Assembly (NCBI RefSeq): GCF_003944835.1
Contig: NZ_RWIV01000001.1
Coordinates: 3,647,501-3,711,500, forward strand
Direction of reading: 5' to 3'
DNA from: Bacillus sp. HMF5848
GTDB taxonomy: Bacteria > Bacillota > Bacilli > Bacillales > HMF5848
DNA: 64,000 bases
Shown here piece by piece: positions 22,218 through 30,394 of the stretch. The notes beneath the pieces are model-generated. The model was given only the letters and a program-made list of their open reading frames with translations. It had not been told where the DNA came from and ran no database searches. Within the stretch, counting starts at the first letter, position 1; the number at the start of each line of letters is the position of its first letter. A program made the position numbers and the translations under genes.

Positions 22218-22240
22218 GATATCACCCTCTCTTGTTGATG

Positions 22241-23155
22241 CTAGCTAAGGCGCTCAAAATTTTTTAATTTTAAAAGGGCCTGTAATGTTAAGATAGCTGT
22301 CCACTCATCATATGCTCTTTCAAAATCACCACTATAAAAACTTTTCCCCCATGAAGGTAAGAAACATCCTTCCTCGTCAAGCTTGGCAATAAGGTGATCT
22401 AGATTAGCCTCGACTATGTTTCTGTCTAGCCCAAACATTTGAGACGGATCCTTAACAACATCTAATGGCATAGCTACATACTCTCGTCCCCATTTACTTT
22501 CGTCACGACAAACAATAGATGCGACTGTTTCCTCCAACTTTTTTCGCATATTTATGTTTTTTTCGCTCGGTAGTAAATCATATAATCGTAAATAACAATA
22601 TAATTCGTGAAATGATTCTACCTTTTTGTTTAGTAGTGTGTCAATTGCATGCGTCACGAGTTGATCCACCGGAAGCTTCTTGACTAAGGGACGGTATTTT
22701 ACCAAATATCCTATAAGTTCCGCAGAGGGGTTCCCCCAGTCACTATCGATTGCACACATATTTGTATCAGTATCCACTTCCCACCATGGTGTGTGTGGAT
22801 ACTGATTGACTTCTACCGGTACCGCAAGCCATCCATGTCTATCTTCGTTAAAGCTACTTTCTAAATAATTAATAACGTTTCCTATCATGTCTTCATCATA
22901 ACTATCAAAGGTTTCTAGATGTTGCAAAGCAACACTCGTAGCAAGTGGTGATGAAGATGGTAAACGGAAATCTGGCTCTAAAGCTTGTCCAAATCCACCA
23001 TCAGCATTTTGGAACATTTTCAATTCTTGTAGTACTCTTGTCGGTCGAGGCGAAGCAAATATATGCTCATACAAGACTTTATCCAACGCTCTTCCATTGT
23101 TTGTAATAACTGTTGCAGCTCGTTCAAAGGCCCTTTGTGACAGCATTTTTGTCAT
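22241..23155 (-). CDS. Conserved protein with prenyltransferase/squalene-cyclase-like toroid motifs, unknown function
   Basis: A 304-residue soluble protein with AAAGGATG upstream of the ATG. The segment QNADGGFGQALEPDFR (about residues 48-63) is a QxxxGGFG-type repeat of alpha/alpha-toroid proteins (terpene cyclases, prenyltransferases); WTAILTLQALLKLK near the C terminus fits the same fold. Catalytic motifs of squalene cyclases (DxDD) and zinc ligands of prenyltransferases are not evident, so enzymatic activity cannot be claimed. It is the first gene of the operon with tetR and shares presumed control with the exporter, suggesting a role in the same stress or export response. Confidence 0.75.
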   Translation of the reverse strand: MTKMLSQRAFERAATVITNNGRALDKVLYEHIFASPRPTRVLQELKMFQNADGGFGQALEPDFRLPSSSPLATSVALQHLETFDSYDEDMIGNVINYLESSFNEDRHGWLAVPVEVNQYPHTPWWEVDTDTNMCAIDSDWGNPSAELIGYLVKYRPLVKKLPVDQLVTHAIDTLLNKKVESFHELYCYLRLYDLLPSEKNINMRKKLEETVASIVCRDESKWGREYVAMPLDVVKDPSQMFGLDRNIVEANLDHLIAKLDEEGCFLPSWGKSFYSGDFERAYDEWTAILTLQALLKLKNFERLS

Positions 23156-23181
23156 ACTATCTCATCCTTTCCCACTCTATA

Positions 23182-23211
23182 TGACCATTTAGTCATATGA
23201 CTTTAAAGTCA
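23182..23211. promoter_or_regulatory. Paired 14-bp operators upstream of the toroid-tetR operon
   Basis: TGACCATTTAGTCA (23182-23195) and TGACTTTAAAGTCA (23198-23211) have starts 16 bp apart, exactly as at 20749-20778, and again directly downstream of the -10 box. This supports autoregulation by the TetR protein. Confidence 0.75.
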
Positions 23212-23239
23212 CAATATCACTTTTTTATATGATAGTCAA
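23211..23239 (-). promoter_or_regulatory. Promoter of the toroid-tetR operon
   Basis: Minus strand -35 TTGACT (23234-23239), 17-nt spacer, -10 TATTGT (23211-23216). It shares its geometry relative to the operator pair with the exporter promoter. Confidence 0.7.
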
Positions 23240-23319
23240 TAGTAGCTTACTTGTTATGAATGATGCGACAAATATGTAATGCTGTACGGCATATAAGAAA
23301 TCCAGTAATAAGCTCGAGG

Positions 23320-23690
23320 TTTCAAGAATTTTCGGCTTGTTTTCAAGAATAAGCTGGCGTTTTTCAAGAATTTTTACCAAGTTTTCAAGAAAACCAGCTT
23401 TTTCAAGAATTTTTGACCGGTTTTCAAGAATAATCCCGCTTTTTTCAAGAAATTCCACCCTGTTTTCAAGAAATCCCGCTTTTTCAAGAATTTTTGTCCG
23501 GTTTTCAAGAATAATCCGGTGTTTTTCAAGAATTTTTGTCCGGTTTTCAAGAATAATCCCGCTTTTTTCAAGAAATTTTACCAAGTTTTCAAGAAATCCA
23601 GCTTTTTTCAAGAATTTTTGTCCGGTTTTCAAGAATAATCCGGTGTTTTTCAAGAAATTCTATCAGGTTTTCAAGAAATCCACAGTTTAT
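23320..23690. repeat. Array 1: 18 units of TTTTCAAGAA, period 21 bp
   Basis: Eighteen exact CAAGAA anchors occur at 23323, 23344, 23365, 23386, 23404, 23425, 23446, 23467, 23485, 23506, 23527, 23548, 23569, 23590, 23609, 23630, 23651 and 23672. Fourteen of 17 intervals are exactly 21; the others are 18, 18 and 19. The anchor is TTTTCAAGAA followed by about 10 variable bases (often TAATCCCGC or TTTTTGTCCGG). Open frames across it arise because 21 is a multiple of 3; none has a ribosome site. It lies between the tRNA-Arg terminator and the promoter at 23211-23239. Confidence 0.9.
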
Positions 23691-23710
23691 CAAGGTTATT
23701 TATCTCATGA

Positions 23711-23752
23711 AAAAACAAAAATGCCACAAACCTTGTACAGGTCTGTGGCATT
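23711..23752 (-). terminator. Terminator of tRNA-Arg
   Basis: ATGCCACA...TGTGGCAT forms a stem of about 12 bp with one mismatch. On the minus strand TTTTTGTTTTTT follows, 15 nt after the tRNA 3' end. The plus strand also has TTTTT after it, so it could work in both directions. Confidence 0.8.
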
Positions 23753-23766
23753 TTTAACTATGGTAA

Positions 23767-23838
23767 CGCCCTCGGAGGGAATCGAACCCCCATTTTAAGA
23801 ACCGGAATCTTACGTGCTATCCGTTGCACCACGAGGGC
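23767..23838 (-). tRNA. trnR: tRNA-Arg (anticodon CCG)
   Basis: The minus strand folds as a cloverleaf: acceptor GCCCTCG/CGAGGGC, D-arm with GGTGCAACGGATAGCAC, anticodon stem TAAGA/TCTTA around loop TTCCGGT (anticodon CCG, reads CGG), T-arm GGGGG-TTCGATT-CCCTC with one G-T pair. The CCA end is not encoded directly after the discriminator. A single tRNA-Arg(CCG) gene near clpP is also found in B. subtilis (trnQ-Arg). Confidence 0.95.
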
Positions 23839-23861
23839 AAATTATTAAGGCTGCATATTAC

Positions 23862-23890
23862 ATTATATGAAAGGTTCCCAATGAATGCAA
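23862..23890 (-). promoter_or_regulatory. Promoter of tRNA-Arg
   Basis: Minus strand -35 TTGCAT (23885-23890), 17-nt spacer and consensus -10 TATAAT (23862-23867), 24 nt before the tRNA 5' end. Confidence 0.8.
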
Positions 23891-23963
23891 GCACATTTAA
23901 TTGGAAAGATTGACGTATGGACTAAAATAGATTTGAATATGATAGTAAAGGTAAGGTGAAATA

Positions 23964-23980
23964 TTTGACCTTTATTGACC
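23964..23980 (-). promoter_or_regulatory. CtsR operator at clpP
   Basis: On the minus strand GGTCAAT-AAA-GGTCAAA, the tandem heptad with 3-nt spacing bound by the class III heat-shock repressor CtsR. It overlaps the -35 of the clpP promoter. ctsR itself is not in the window. Confidence 0.85.
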
Positions 23981-23993
23981 TTGCGTGTATCAT
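23965..23993 (+). promoter_or_regulatory. Promoter of clpP
   Basis: -35 TTGACC (23965-23970), 17-nt spacer, -10 TATCAT (23988-23993), overlapping the CtsR operator. Confidence 0.65.
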
Positions 23994-24032
23994 TTATACA
24001 TAAGCATAACCTTACAAAAGGAGGAAACATGT

Positions 24033-24638
24033 ATGCCATTAATACCTACAGTTATTGAACAAACGAACCGTGGTGAACGCGCGTATGACATTTATTCTCG
24101 TCTTCTAAAAGACCGTATTATCATGCTTGGTGGTCCTATTGATGACAATATAGCTAATATTGTTGTTGCTCAGCTTCTATTTTTAGCTGCGGAAGACCCA
24201 GAAAAAGATATTTCTCTTTACATAAATAGCCCAGGTGGATCAATCACTGCTGGAATGGCTATTTATGACACAATGCAGTTTATTAAACCAAATGTATCTA
24301 CTATCTGCATCGGTATGGCTGCCTCTATGGGAGCATTCTTATTAGCAGCAGGTGAAAAAGGTAAACGTTTTGCCTTGCCAAACAGTGAAGTTATGATTCA
24401 TCAACCACTTGGTGGCGCCCAAGGACAAGCGACTGAAATTGAAATCGCTGCTAAACGTATTTTATTCTTACGCGAAAAGCTTAACAAAATTTTAGCTGAG
24501 CGCACTGGTCAACCTCTTGAAATAATTGAGCGCGATACAGACCGCGACAACTTCATGACAGCTGATCGTGCTAAAGAATACGGTTTAGTTGATACGGTTC
24601 TTTACGGTTCCAATCACACTCCAGGTAACCCAATGTAA
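24033..24638 (+). CDS. clpP: ATP-dependent Clp protease proteolytic subunit
   Basis: Self-compartmentalised serine protease that degrades proteins delivered by ClpX, ClpC or ClpE. AAAGGAGG stands 8 nt before the ATG at 24033, giving 201 residues; the frame open from 23985 includes the promoter region and is not used. Catalytic triad: Ser98 in GMAASMGAF, His123 in MIHQPLGG, and Asp in RDTDRDNFM. It is one of the few plus-strand genes, monocistronic, under a CtsR operator, consistent with heat and stress induction. Confidence 0.98.
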   Translation: MPLIPTVIEQTNRGERAYDIYSRLLKDRIIMLGGPIDDNIANIVVAQLLFLAAEDPEKDISLYINSPGGSITAGMAIYDTMQFIKPNVSTICIGMAASMGAFLLAAGEKGKRFALPNSEVMIHQPLGGAQGQATEIEIAAKRILFLREKLNKILAERTGQPLEIIERDTDRDNFMTADRAKEYGLVDTVLYGSNHTPGNPM

Positions 24639-24649
24639 TATATGTACGA

Positions 24650-24676
24650 AAAACTAGCCTAAGGCTAGTTTTTTTG
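24650..24676 (+). terminator. Terminator of clpP
   Basis: AAACTAGCC-TAA-GGCTAGTTTTTTTG, directly after the clpP stop. Confidence 0.9.
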
Positions 24677-24702
24677 TGCACTTACAAGATAAGCTCAAAT
24701 AA

Positions 24703-24738
24703 AAAATGAGATACCATTAACGTATCTCATTTTTTTAT
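24703..24738 (-). terminator. Terminator after crh
   Basis: AATGAGATAC / GTATCTCATT stem with T-run on both strands, between the convergent clpP and crh genes. It ends the yvcI-rapZ-yvcK-whiA-crh operon and can back up clpP termination. Confidence 0.85.
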
Positions 24739-24995
24739 TAACCTTCTTGTTGTACAAATTTCGCTAATGCTTCAATAGCCTCTTTTTCATCGCGACCTTC
24801 AGCAATTAAAACAATGTCTGAACCTGTGCCTATTGCTAAACTCATTAACCCCATAATGCTTTTTGCGTTAACCTTTTTCCCGGCTTTTTCTAAGAATATT
24901 TCTGATGTAAAATGATTTGCCTCCTGCACAAATAAAGCGGCTGGTCTAGCTTGTAAACCTGTTTTCAATTTGACTTGCACTTGTTTTTGCTCCAT
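24738..24995 (-). CDS. crh: Catabolite repression HPr-like protein Crh
   Basis: Crh is an HPr paralogue that, when phosphorylated on Ser46 by HprK, acts as CcpA co-repressor; it does not carry phosphate in the PTS. The 85-residue sequence shows exactly this: Gln15 replaces the catalytic His of HPr (KTGLQARPAA) while Ser46 is kept (NAKSIMGLMSLA). It is the last gene of the operon, 14 nt after whiA, and its kinase HprK is encoded at 47-48 kb in this same window. It probably also binds methylglyoxal synthase as in B. subtilis. Confidence 0.97.
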   Translation of the reverse strand: MEQKQVQVKLKTGLQARPAALFVQEANHFTSEIFLEKAGKKVNAKSIMGLMSLAIGTGSDIVLIAEGRDEKEAIEALAKFVQQEG

Positions 24996-25008
24996 ATTTG
25001 CTCCTCCT

Positions 25009-25953
25009 CTAATCTATTTTTTCGCCTGCTCTTAATTTATCAGCAATCTCATCCAACTTACGTAGACGATGGTTTATTCCTGATTTACTTATTTTAGTGC
25101 CCGTTACCATTTCGCCTAACTCTTTAAGAGTCACATCTTGATAAGTGACACGTAGCCTAGCAATTTCACGTAATTTACTTGGTAAAGCTTCTAAGCCAAT
25201 CATTCGGTCTATATATTTAATATTTTCAACTTGGCGGATGGCAGCCCCTATTGTTTTATTCAAGTTCGCTGTTTCACAATTAACAAGTCGATTAACTGAG
25301 TTACGCATATCACGTACGATACGAACATCCTCGAATCGAAGTAACGATTGATGAGCACCAATTATATTTAAAAATTCGGCAATTTTCTCAGCCTCTTTTA
25401 AATACACAATAAAACCTTTTTTTCTTTCCAATGTTCTTGCGTTCAAGTGAAACATATTCATTAGTTCACATAATGAATCATTGTGCTCTTGAAACATCGA
25501 AAAGATTTCCAAGTGGTATGAAGACGTCTCTGGGTTATTCACCGATCCTCCAGCTAAAAAAGCACCACGTAAATATGACCGCTTGCAACACTTTCGCTTA
25601 ACAAGATCCTTTGATATAGTTCTATTAATGGTAAAGCCTTCACCTAAAATATGCAAATCCTCCAATATGTGCTGTGCATTTTCAGCTAAACGTACAATGT
25701 ACACATTGTTTTTCTTTAGTCTCATTTTTTTACGAACAAGTAGTTCAACACGTACATTGTACTTCTTTTTTATTAATGTATATATGCGACGAGCGATGGC
25801 AGCATTTTCTGTTTGCACATCGACCGTTAATTTGCGGTTTGAAAAGGAAAGCGAACCATTCATACGAATAAGCGCTGATAATTCAGCTAGCATACAACAC
25901 TCTTTAATTTCGAGATTGGTCAGCTCTTTTTTTGTTTCAGATGCAAAAGACAA
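25009..25953 (-). CDS. whiA: Sporulation/cell-division regulator WhiA
   Basis: WhiA is a DNA-binding protein with a LAGLIDADG-like N-terminal domain and a C-terminal helix-turn-helix; in B. subtilis it affects division and chromosome segregation. The chosen TTG start at 25953 gives [13 protein letters not shown], as in B. subtilis, 314 residues; an open frame begins five codons earlier. The LAGLIDADG-like segment includes [13 protein letters not shown], and the HTH lies around [22 protein letters not shown]. The start region overlaps the yvcK stop, showing tight coupling. Confidence 0.95.
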   Translation of the reverse strand: MSFASETKKELTNLEIKECCMLAELSALIRMNGSLSFSNRKLTVDVQTENAAIARRIYTLIKKKYNVRVELLVRKKMRLKKNNVYIVRLAENAQHILEDLHILGEGFTINRTISKDLVKRKCCKRSYLRGAFLAGGSVNNPETSSYHLEIFSMFQEHNDSLCELMNMFHLNARTLERKKGFIVYLKEAEKIAEFLNIIGAHQSLLRFEDVRIVRDMRNSVNRLVNCETANLNKTIGAAIRQVENIKYIDRMIGLEALPSKLREIARLRVTYQDVTLKELGEMVTGTKISKSGINHRLRKLDEIADKLRAGEKID

Positions 25954-25958
25954 CAATC

Positions 25959-26942
25959 TCACCACCAATCTAGTTCAACATCTTTATCTGTATCCAACAG
26001 ACTATATAAAATAGAAGCTACTTTTTTAGTGTCATGACGAATGACATTATCCTCATATGTGATAATACGGTCATGAATAATTTGAAGACCTAGCGTTTCC
26101 AACTTACCAATATCATAATGAACCGGCTGTGCAAGCTCTTGAGCATATAACTGTAATATATGATCTGGTACGTCCTCATCGTTCACAAGAATAATATCTA
26201 TAAAAGCGGTTTTCAAATGATCATAAAGTGCCTTAACATGATCACTGGCAGTGTACTGCAACGTTTCACCTGCTTGCGTCATCACATTACATACGTAAAC
26301 CTTCTTCGCGTTCGATTGAACTATAGTACGGCCAATTTCTTTTACAAGCAAATTAGGTAATATACTTGTATAAAGACTCCCCGGCCCTATTACAATCAAA
26401 TCAGCAGCTTGAATCTCAGCTATTGTTTCCTCTAGTGGCTCCACATCCTCAGGTGTCAAGAATACTCGATGAATTCGCTTACCATAATACGGTATTTTTG
26501 ATTCACCTGTGACGACTGCCCCGTCCTCCATCTCTGCATTTAAAACAACTGACGTATTTGCTGCAGGAAGAACTTTCCCTCGTGCATTTAACACTCTACT
26601 CATTTCCTTAACTGCATGGACAAAGTCACCCGTAATTGATGTCATCGCCGCTAAAATCAAGTTCCCAAGAGAATGACCAGACAGCCCATTCCCATTTTGA
26701 AAGCGATGCTGAAACATCTTTTCAATTACAGGTTCCACATGAGACAGAGCGGCTAACACGTTACGAATGTCACCTGGAGGAGGAATGCTAAGCTCATCAC
26801 GTAAACGCCCAGAGCTTCCCCCATCATCTGCCACCGTTACAATAGCTGTAATATCAACAGGAAAATCTTTAAGCCCTCGAATTAAAACAGGAAGTCCCGT
26901 TCCACCACCTATGATGACAATCTTAGGATGTATTGTCTCCAT
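25959..26942 (-). CDS. yvcK: Gluconeogenesis factor YvcK/GlmR
   Basis: UDP-sugar-binding protein required for growth on gluconeogenic carbon and for cell-wall precursor supply; in B. subtilis GlmR stimulates GlmS. The ATG at 26942 follows AAGGG and yields 327 residues; upstream frame is unused. The CofD-like fold shows [42 protein letters not shown] and SLGNLILAA. The start follows the rapZ stop by one base. Confidence 0.96.
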   Translation of the reverse strand: METIHPKIVIIGGGTGLPVLIRGLKDFPVDITAIVTVADDGGSSGRLRDELSIPPPGDIRNVLAALSHVEPVIEKMFQHRFQNGNGLSGHSLGNLILAAMTSITGDFVHAVKEMSRVLNARGKVLPAANTSVVLNAEMEDGAVVTGESKIPYYGKRIHRVFLTPEDVEPLEETIAEIQAADLIVIGPGSLYTSILPNLLVKEIGRTIVQSNAKKVYVCNVMTQAGETLQYTASDHVKALYDHLKTAFIDIILVNDEDVPDHILQLYAQELAQPVHYDIGKLETLGLQIIHDRIITYEDNVIRHDTKKVASILYSLLDTDKDVELDWW

Positions 26943-26943
26943 A

Positions 26944-27831
26944 CTATTTTCCCTTTCTCTTCTCAACGTCACGATGAGAGATATGGATATTATAGTCTTT
27001 TTCAAAATGATGCCCAAAATATTCTGCTAATGTAACAGAACGATGCTGGCCACCCGTGCAACCAATAGCGATAACAAGCTGACTTTTTCCTTCACGTTTA
27101 TAGTGTGGCAACATGAATGCCAATAAATCGCTCACTTTTTCAATAAATTTTTGCGTATCATTCCATTTCAAAACATACGAAGACACTTCTTGATCAAGTC
27201 CTGTCATAGGTCGCATATGATCTATATAGTGTGGATTCGGTAAGAAGCGAACATCAAACACTAAATCCGCATCGATCGGAAGTCCATATTTAAATCCAAA
27301 TGATACCATATTGACTGTAAAAATCTGCTGTCCGCTCGCAGAGAAAAGCTTTAATATCTTCTCTCGCAAATCACGAGGTTTAAGTTCTGATGTATCTAAA
27401 ATAGTATGAGCTCTTCCTTTAAGCTCCTCAAGCATGCTACGCTCCGAAGAAATCCCTTCTAAAGGCAATCCTGATGGTGCTAATGGATGTGAACGTCTTG
27501 TTTCTTTATATCGACTAACTAATACCGAATCCTTTGCATCTAAAAATACAATTTTCGGTTCAATCCAGCTTTTTTCAGCTATATCATCTAAAGCTGAGAA
27601 AAGACTATCGAAAAACTCGCGCCCACGTAAGTCCATTACAAGTGCGACTTTGTTCATTTTATTACCGGATTCCTTCATGAGTTCCAAAAACTTTGGAAGT
27701 AACGTAGGAGGCAAATTATCAACACAGAAGTAGCCTAAATCCTCAAAACTTTGTATTGCAACCGTTTTACCTGCTCCAGACATCCCTGTAATTATTACCA
27801 TTTGAATATCATTTTTTTGCCCCATTTTCAT
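26944..27831 (-). CDS. rapZ: RNase adapter/nucleotide-binding protein RapZ (YvcJ)
   Basis: P-loop protein that hydrolyses GTP in B. subtilis (YvcJ, linked to competence) and acts as RNA-binding adapter in E. coli. 295 residues with Walker A GMSGAGKT (about 16-23), the RGREFFDSL region and the C-terminal signature [22 protein letters not shown] is only 4 nt from the first ATG; a second in-frame ATG two codons on (27825) has better spacing and may be the real start. It lies between yvcI and yvcK in the usual order. Confidence 0.95.
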   Translation of the reverse strand: MKMGQKNDIQMVIITGMSGAGKTVAIQSFEDLGYFCVDNLPPTLLPKFLELMKESGNKMNKVALVMDLRGREFFDSLFSALDDIAEKSWIEPKIVFLDAKDSVLVSRYKETRRSHPLAPSGLPLEGISSERSMLEELKGRAHTILDTSELKPRDLREKILKLFSASGQQIFTVNMVSFGFKYGLPIDADLVFDVRFLPNPHYIDHMRPMTGLDQEVSSYVLKWNDTQKFIEKVSDLLAFMLPHYKREGKSQLVIAIGCTGGQHRSVTLAEYFGHHFEKDYNIHISHRDVEKRKGK

Positions 27832-27840
27832 TGCTCCTCC

Positions 27841-28317
27841 CTAGTCTTTTGAAACAGCGTCTAGCTTTACATCAAGGAGTGTATAATCCTGTGTATAGCG
27901 AAATGTTCCTGATAAAACTTCACTATGATTAGATAAAGCATGGCGGAAAATTTCATAATCTCCCTTAGCCATCGGTAGCTTAAAAATTGAATCGACAGAT
28001 TGCCATGAGAGAATTCCTTCATCCGTATGGTCAACAACAGTTCCCGAGTATTCCGTTGCTAAGAAGGAAAACATCATCCACTCATCAACAATTTGATGTG
28101 AGTCATCCTCTATTAAAACAGTGAACACACTTATTAGGCGTGGATTTTTGAGGTGTAAGCCTGTTTCTTCTTCGAATTCACGCATGCACGCTTCTTTTAC
28201 CGATTCTCCAGGCTCCATTTTCCCTCCAGGAGCAACCCACCAGCCTCGACGGGGTTTTTGTAGTAAAAGAATTCCTTCGTCCGTAACTAATATCCCGTTT
28301 GCGACTCGTTGCAACAT
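27841..28317 (-). CDS. yvcI: Nudix hydrolase YvcI
   Basis: 158-residue Nudix (MutT-like) hydrolase that cleaves nucleoside diphosphates linked to another moiety. The Nudix box is visible as GGKMEPGESVKEACMREFEEETGL, whose key residues are G(x5)E(x7)REExxEE (about residues 32-54). Start ATG 28317, giving MLQRVANG; GAGGTG is close upstream and covers the GTG of a longer frame. First gene of the operon with rapZ, yvcK, whiA and crh. The substrate is unknown. Confidence 0.9.
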   Translation of the reverse strand: MLQRVANGILVTDEGILLLQKPRRGWWVAPGGKMEPGESVKEACMREFEEETGLHLKNPRLISVFTVLIEDDSHQIVDEWMMFSFLATEYSGTVVDHTDEGILSWQSVDSIFKLPMAKGDYEIFRHALSNHSEVLSGTFRYTQDYTLLDVKLDAVSKD

Positions 28318-28355
28318 TATCACCTCAAGCTCTATGTAACATTGTCATGTATATT

Positions 28356-28384
28356 ATTATACTATGTATCGTGTGTCGTAACAA
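28356..28384 (-). promoter_or_regulatory. Promoter of the yvcI-rapZ-yvcK-whiA-crh operon
   Basis: Minus strand -35 TTGTTA (28379-28384), 17-nt spacer, consensus -10 TATAAT (28356-28361), about 40 nt before yvcI. Confidence 0.75.
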
Positions 28385-28424
28385 TTGAAGTTAATGGAAC
28401 TACTTCTTTTTTAGGTATTTTGCT

Positions 28425-28455
28425 AAAAAAAGAAGCACGGATTTTTCATCCGTGC
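28425..28455 (-). terminator. Terminator after trxB
   Basis: Minus strand GCACGGAT-GAAAA-ATCCGTGC followed by TTCTTTTTTT, 110 nt after the trxB stop and just upstream of the yvcI promoter. Confidence 0.85.
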
Positions 28456-28564
28456 CCAAAGTATATTTATAAAAGGGGGTCAATTACTAATTTTATAATA
28501 CCCCACTAATGTTTCATGCATGTTACAGCAGAGTTAAGTCCGCATTACTTTTTACTAAAAATTT

Positions 28565-29521
<957 letters not shown>

Positions 29522-29621
29522 TCACTCCTTACAATGATACCTTTATATTTACTGTTCATTGTTAATAGCTTTCCCACTGTTATCATATATAACTATGCAA
29601 CATTTCGCTATTTTTCTGCTC

Positions 29622-29650
29622 ATAATATGTCCCCGTTCACTAAATTGCAA
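29622..29650 (-). promoter_or_regulatory. Probable trxB promoter
   Basis: Minus strand -35 TTGCAA (29645-29650), 17-nt spacer, -10 TATTAT (29622-29627), about 105 nt before the trxB start. In B. subtilis trxB is Spx-dependent; no Spx site is asserted here. Confidence 0.5.
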
Positions 29651-29755
29651 CATTTTAATTAAATCTATGTGCATGTGTTTAGTGATGTGAATTTTTCGTG
29701 CTTGTAAAAGGGTGTAAGATGTTGCTTGTAGCCGTCATCTAGAGCCTCCTTGCCA

Positions 29756-29772
29756 TTGTCATAATATGACAA
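29756..29772. promoter_or_regulatory. Orphan perfect palindrome TTGTCATAATATGACAA
   Basis: Two 8-bp arms around one central base, about 240 bp upstream of trxB and just before the repeat array. The form is that of a dimeric repressor operator, but no regulator can be assigned. Confidence 0.4.
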
Positions 29773-29827
29773 CATGAATTGATGAGAGTTGTGTTGCTTG
29801 GGGTGTTTTGGCGTAGTGGCGTGGGGT

Positions 29828-29948
29828 GTCGATATTCTACCACTTCCGTGTCGAATTTCTACCGGTTTGATGTCGATTATCTACCACTTTCGTGTCGATT
29901 TTCTACCGGTTTGATGTCGATTATCTACCACTTTCGTGTCGATGTTCA
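29828..29948. repeat. Array 2a: six GTCGA units, period exactly 22 bp
   Basis: GTCGA anchors at 29828, 29850, 29872, 29894, 29916 and 29938, all 22 bp apart. Units alternate between CTACCACTTTCG and CTACCGGTTTGA endings, so the true repeat is a 44-bp pair. It is noncoding, in the gap between yvcD and trxB. Confidence 0.9.
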
Positions 29949-30014
29949 CCAAGTTGACATATATTCGACTACTTAATCAATTTTCTTACTACGAGTTATG
30001 ATCACTTTTCGTGA

Positions 30015-30325
30015 GGCGTGTCGATTATCCGCCGTCGTCTGTCGATTATCCGTCATCGCGTGTCACATATCCGCCGTCGTGCCATTTTGTTTCGTATTTC
30101 CGCCGCGGCTTGTCGATTATCTGCCGTCGCGTGTCACATATTCGCTGTTGCCTGTCGATTATCTGCCGTCGCGTGTCACATATCCGCCGTTATCTGTCGA
30201 TTATCTGCCGTCGCATGTCACATATCCGCCGTCGTACCATTTTGTTGCGTATTTCCGCCGTCGCCTGTCGATTATCCGCCGTGGCGTGTCACATATCCGC
30301 CGTCGGCCGTCTCACCATCGTTATC
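30015..30325. repeat. Array 2b: alternating GTCGATTAT / GTCACATAT units, period 21 bp
   Basis: Anchors stand at 30020, 30041, 30062, then 30112, 30133, 30154, 30175, 30196, 30217, then 30267, 30288 and 30309. Intervals are 21 except for two identical 50-bp jumps, each containing CCATTTTGTTNCGTATTTCCGCCG. This gives a higher-order repeat of 155 bp (30062 to 30217). GTCGATTAT and GTCACATAT units alternate, each followed by a C-rich CCGCCGTCG-type tail. Several overlapping frames stay open across it but no ribosome site is present. Confidence 0.9.
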
Positions 30326-30361
30326 TGGCATGTCCCATCTATAGACAGAAGGTTACTCAAC

Positions 30362-30394
30362 AAAAAAAAGATGCACCACCTATTGCAGTGCATC
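30362..30394 (-). terminator. Terminator overlapping the end of the TPR gene
   Basis: Minus strand GATGCAC (30388-30394) and GTGCATC (30370-30376) form a stem followed by eight T. The upstream arm is inside the last codons of the gene, whose TAG is at 30380-30382. Confidence 0.8.

Noticed and set aside
23225-23798. Long open frames rich in Phe, Ser, Arg or Lys, Leu across array 1
   Set aside because: They result from a 21-bp (multiple of 3) repeat without stop codons in the unit; no ribosome site, and open frames exist on both strands.
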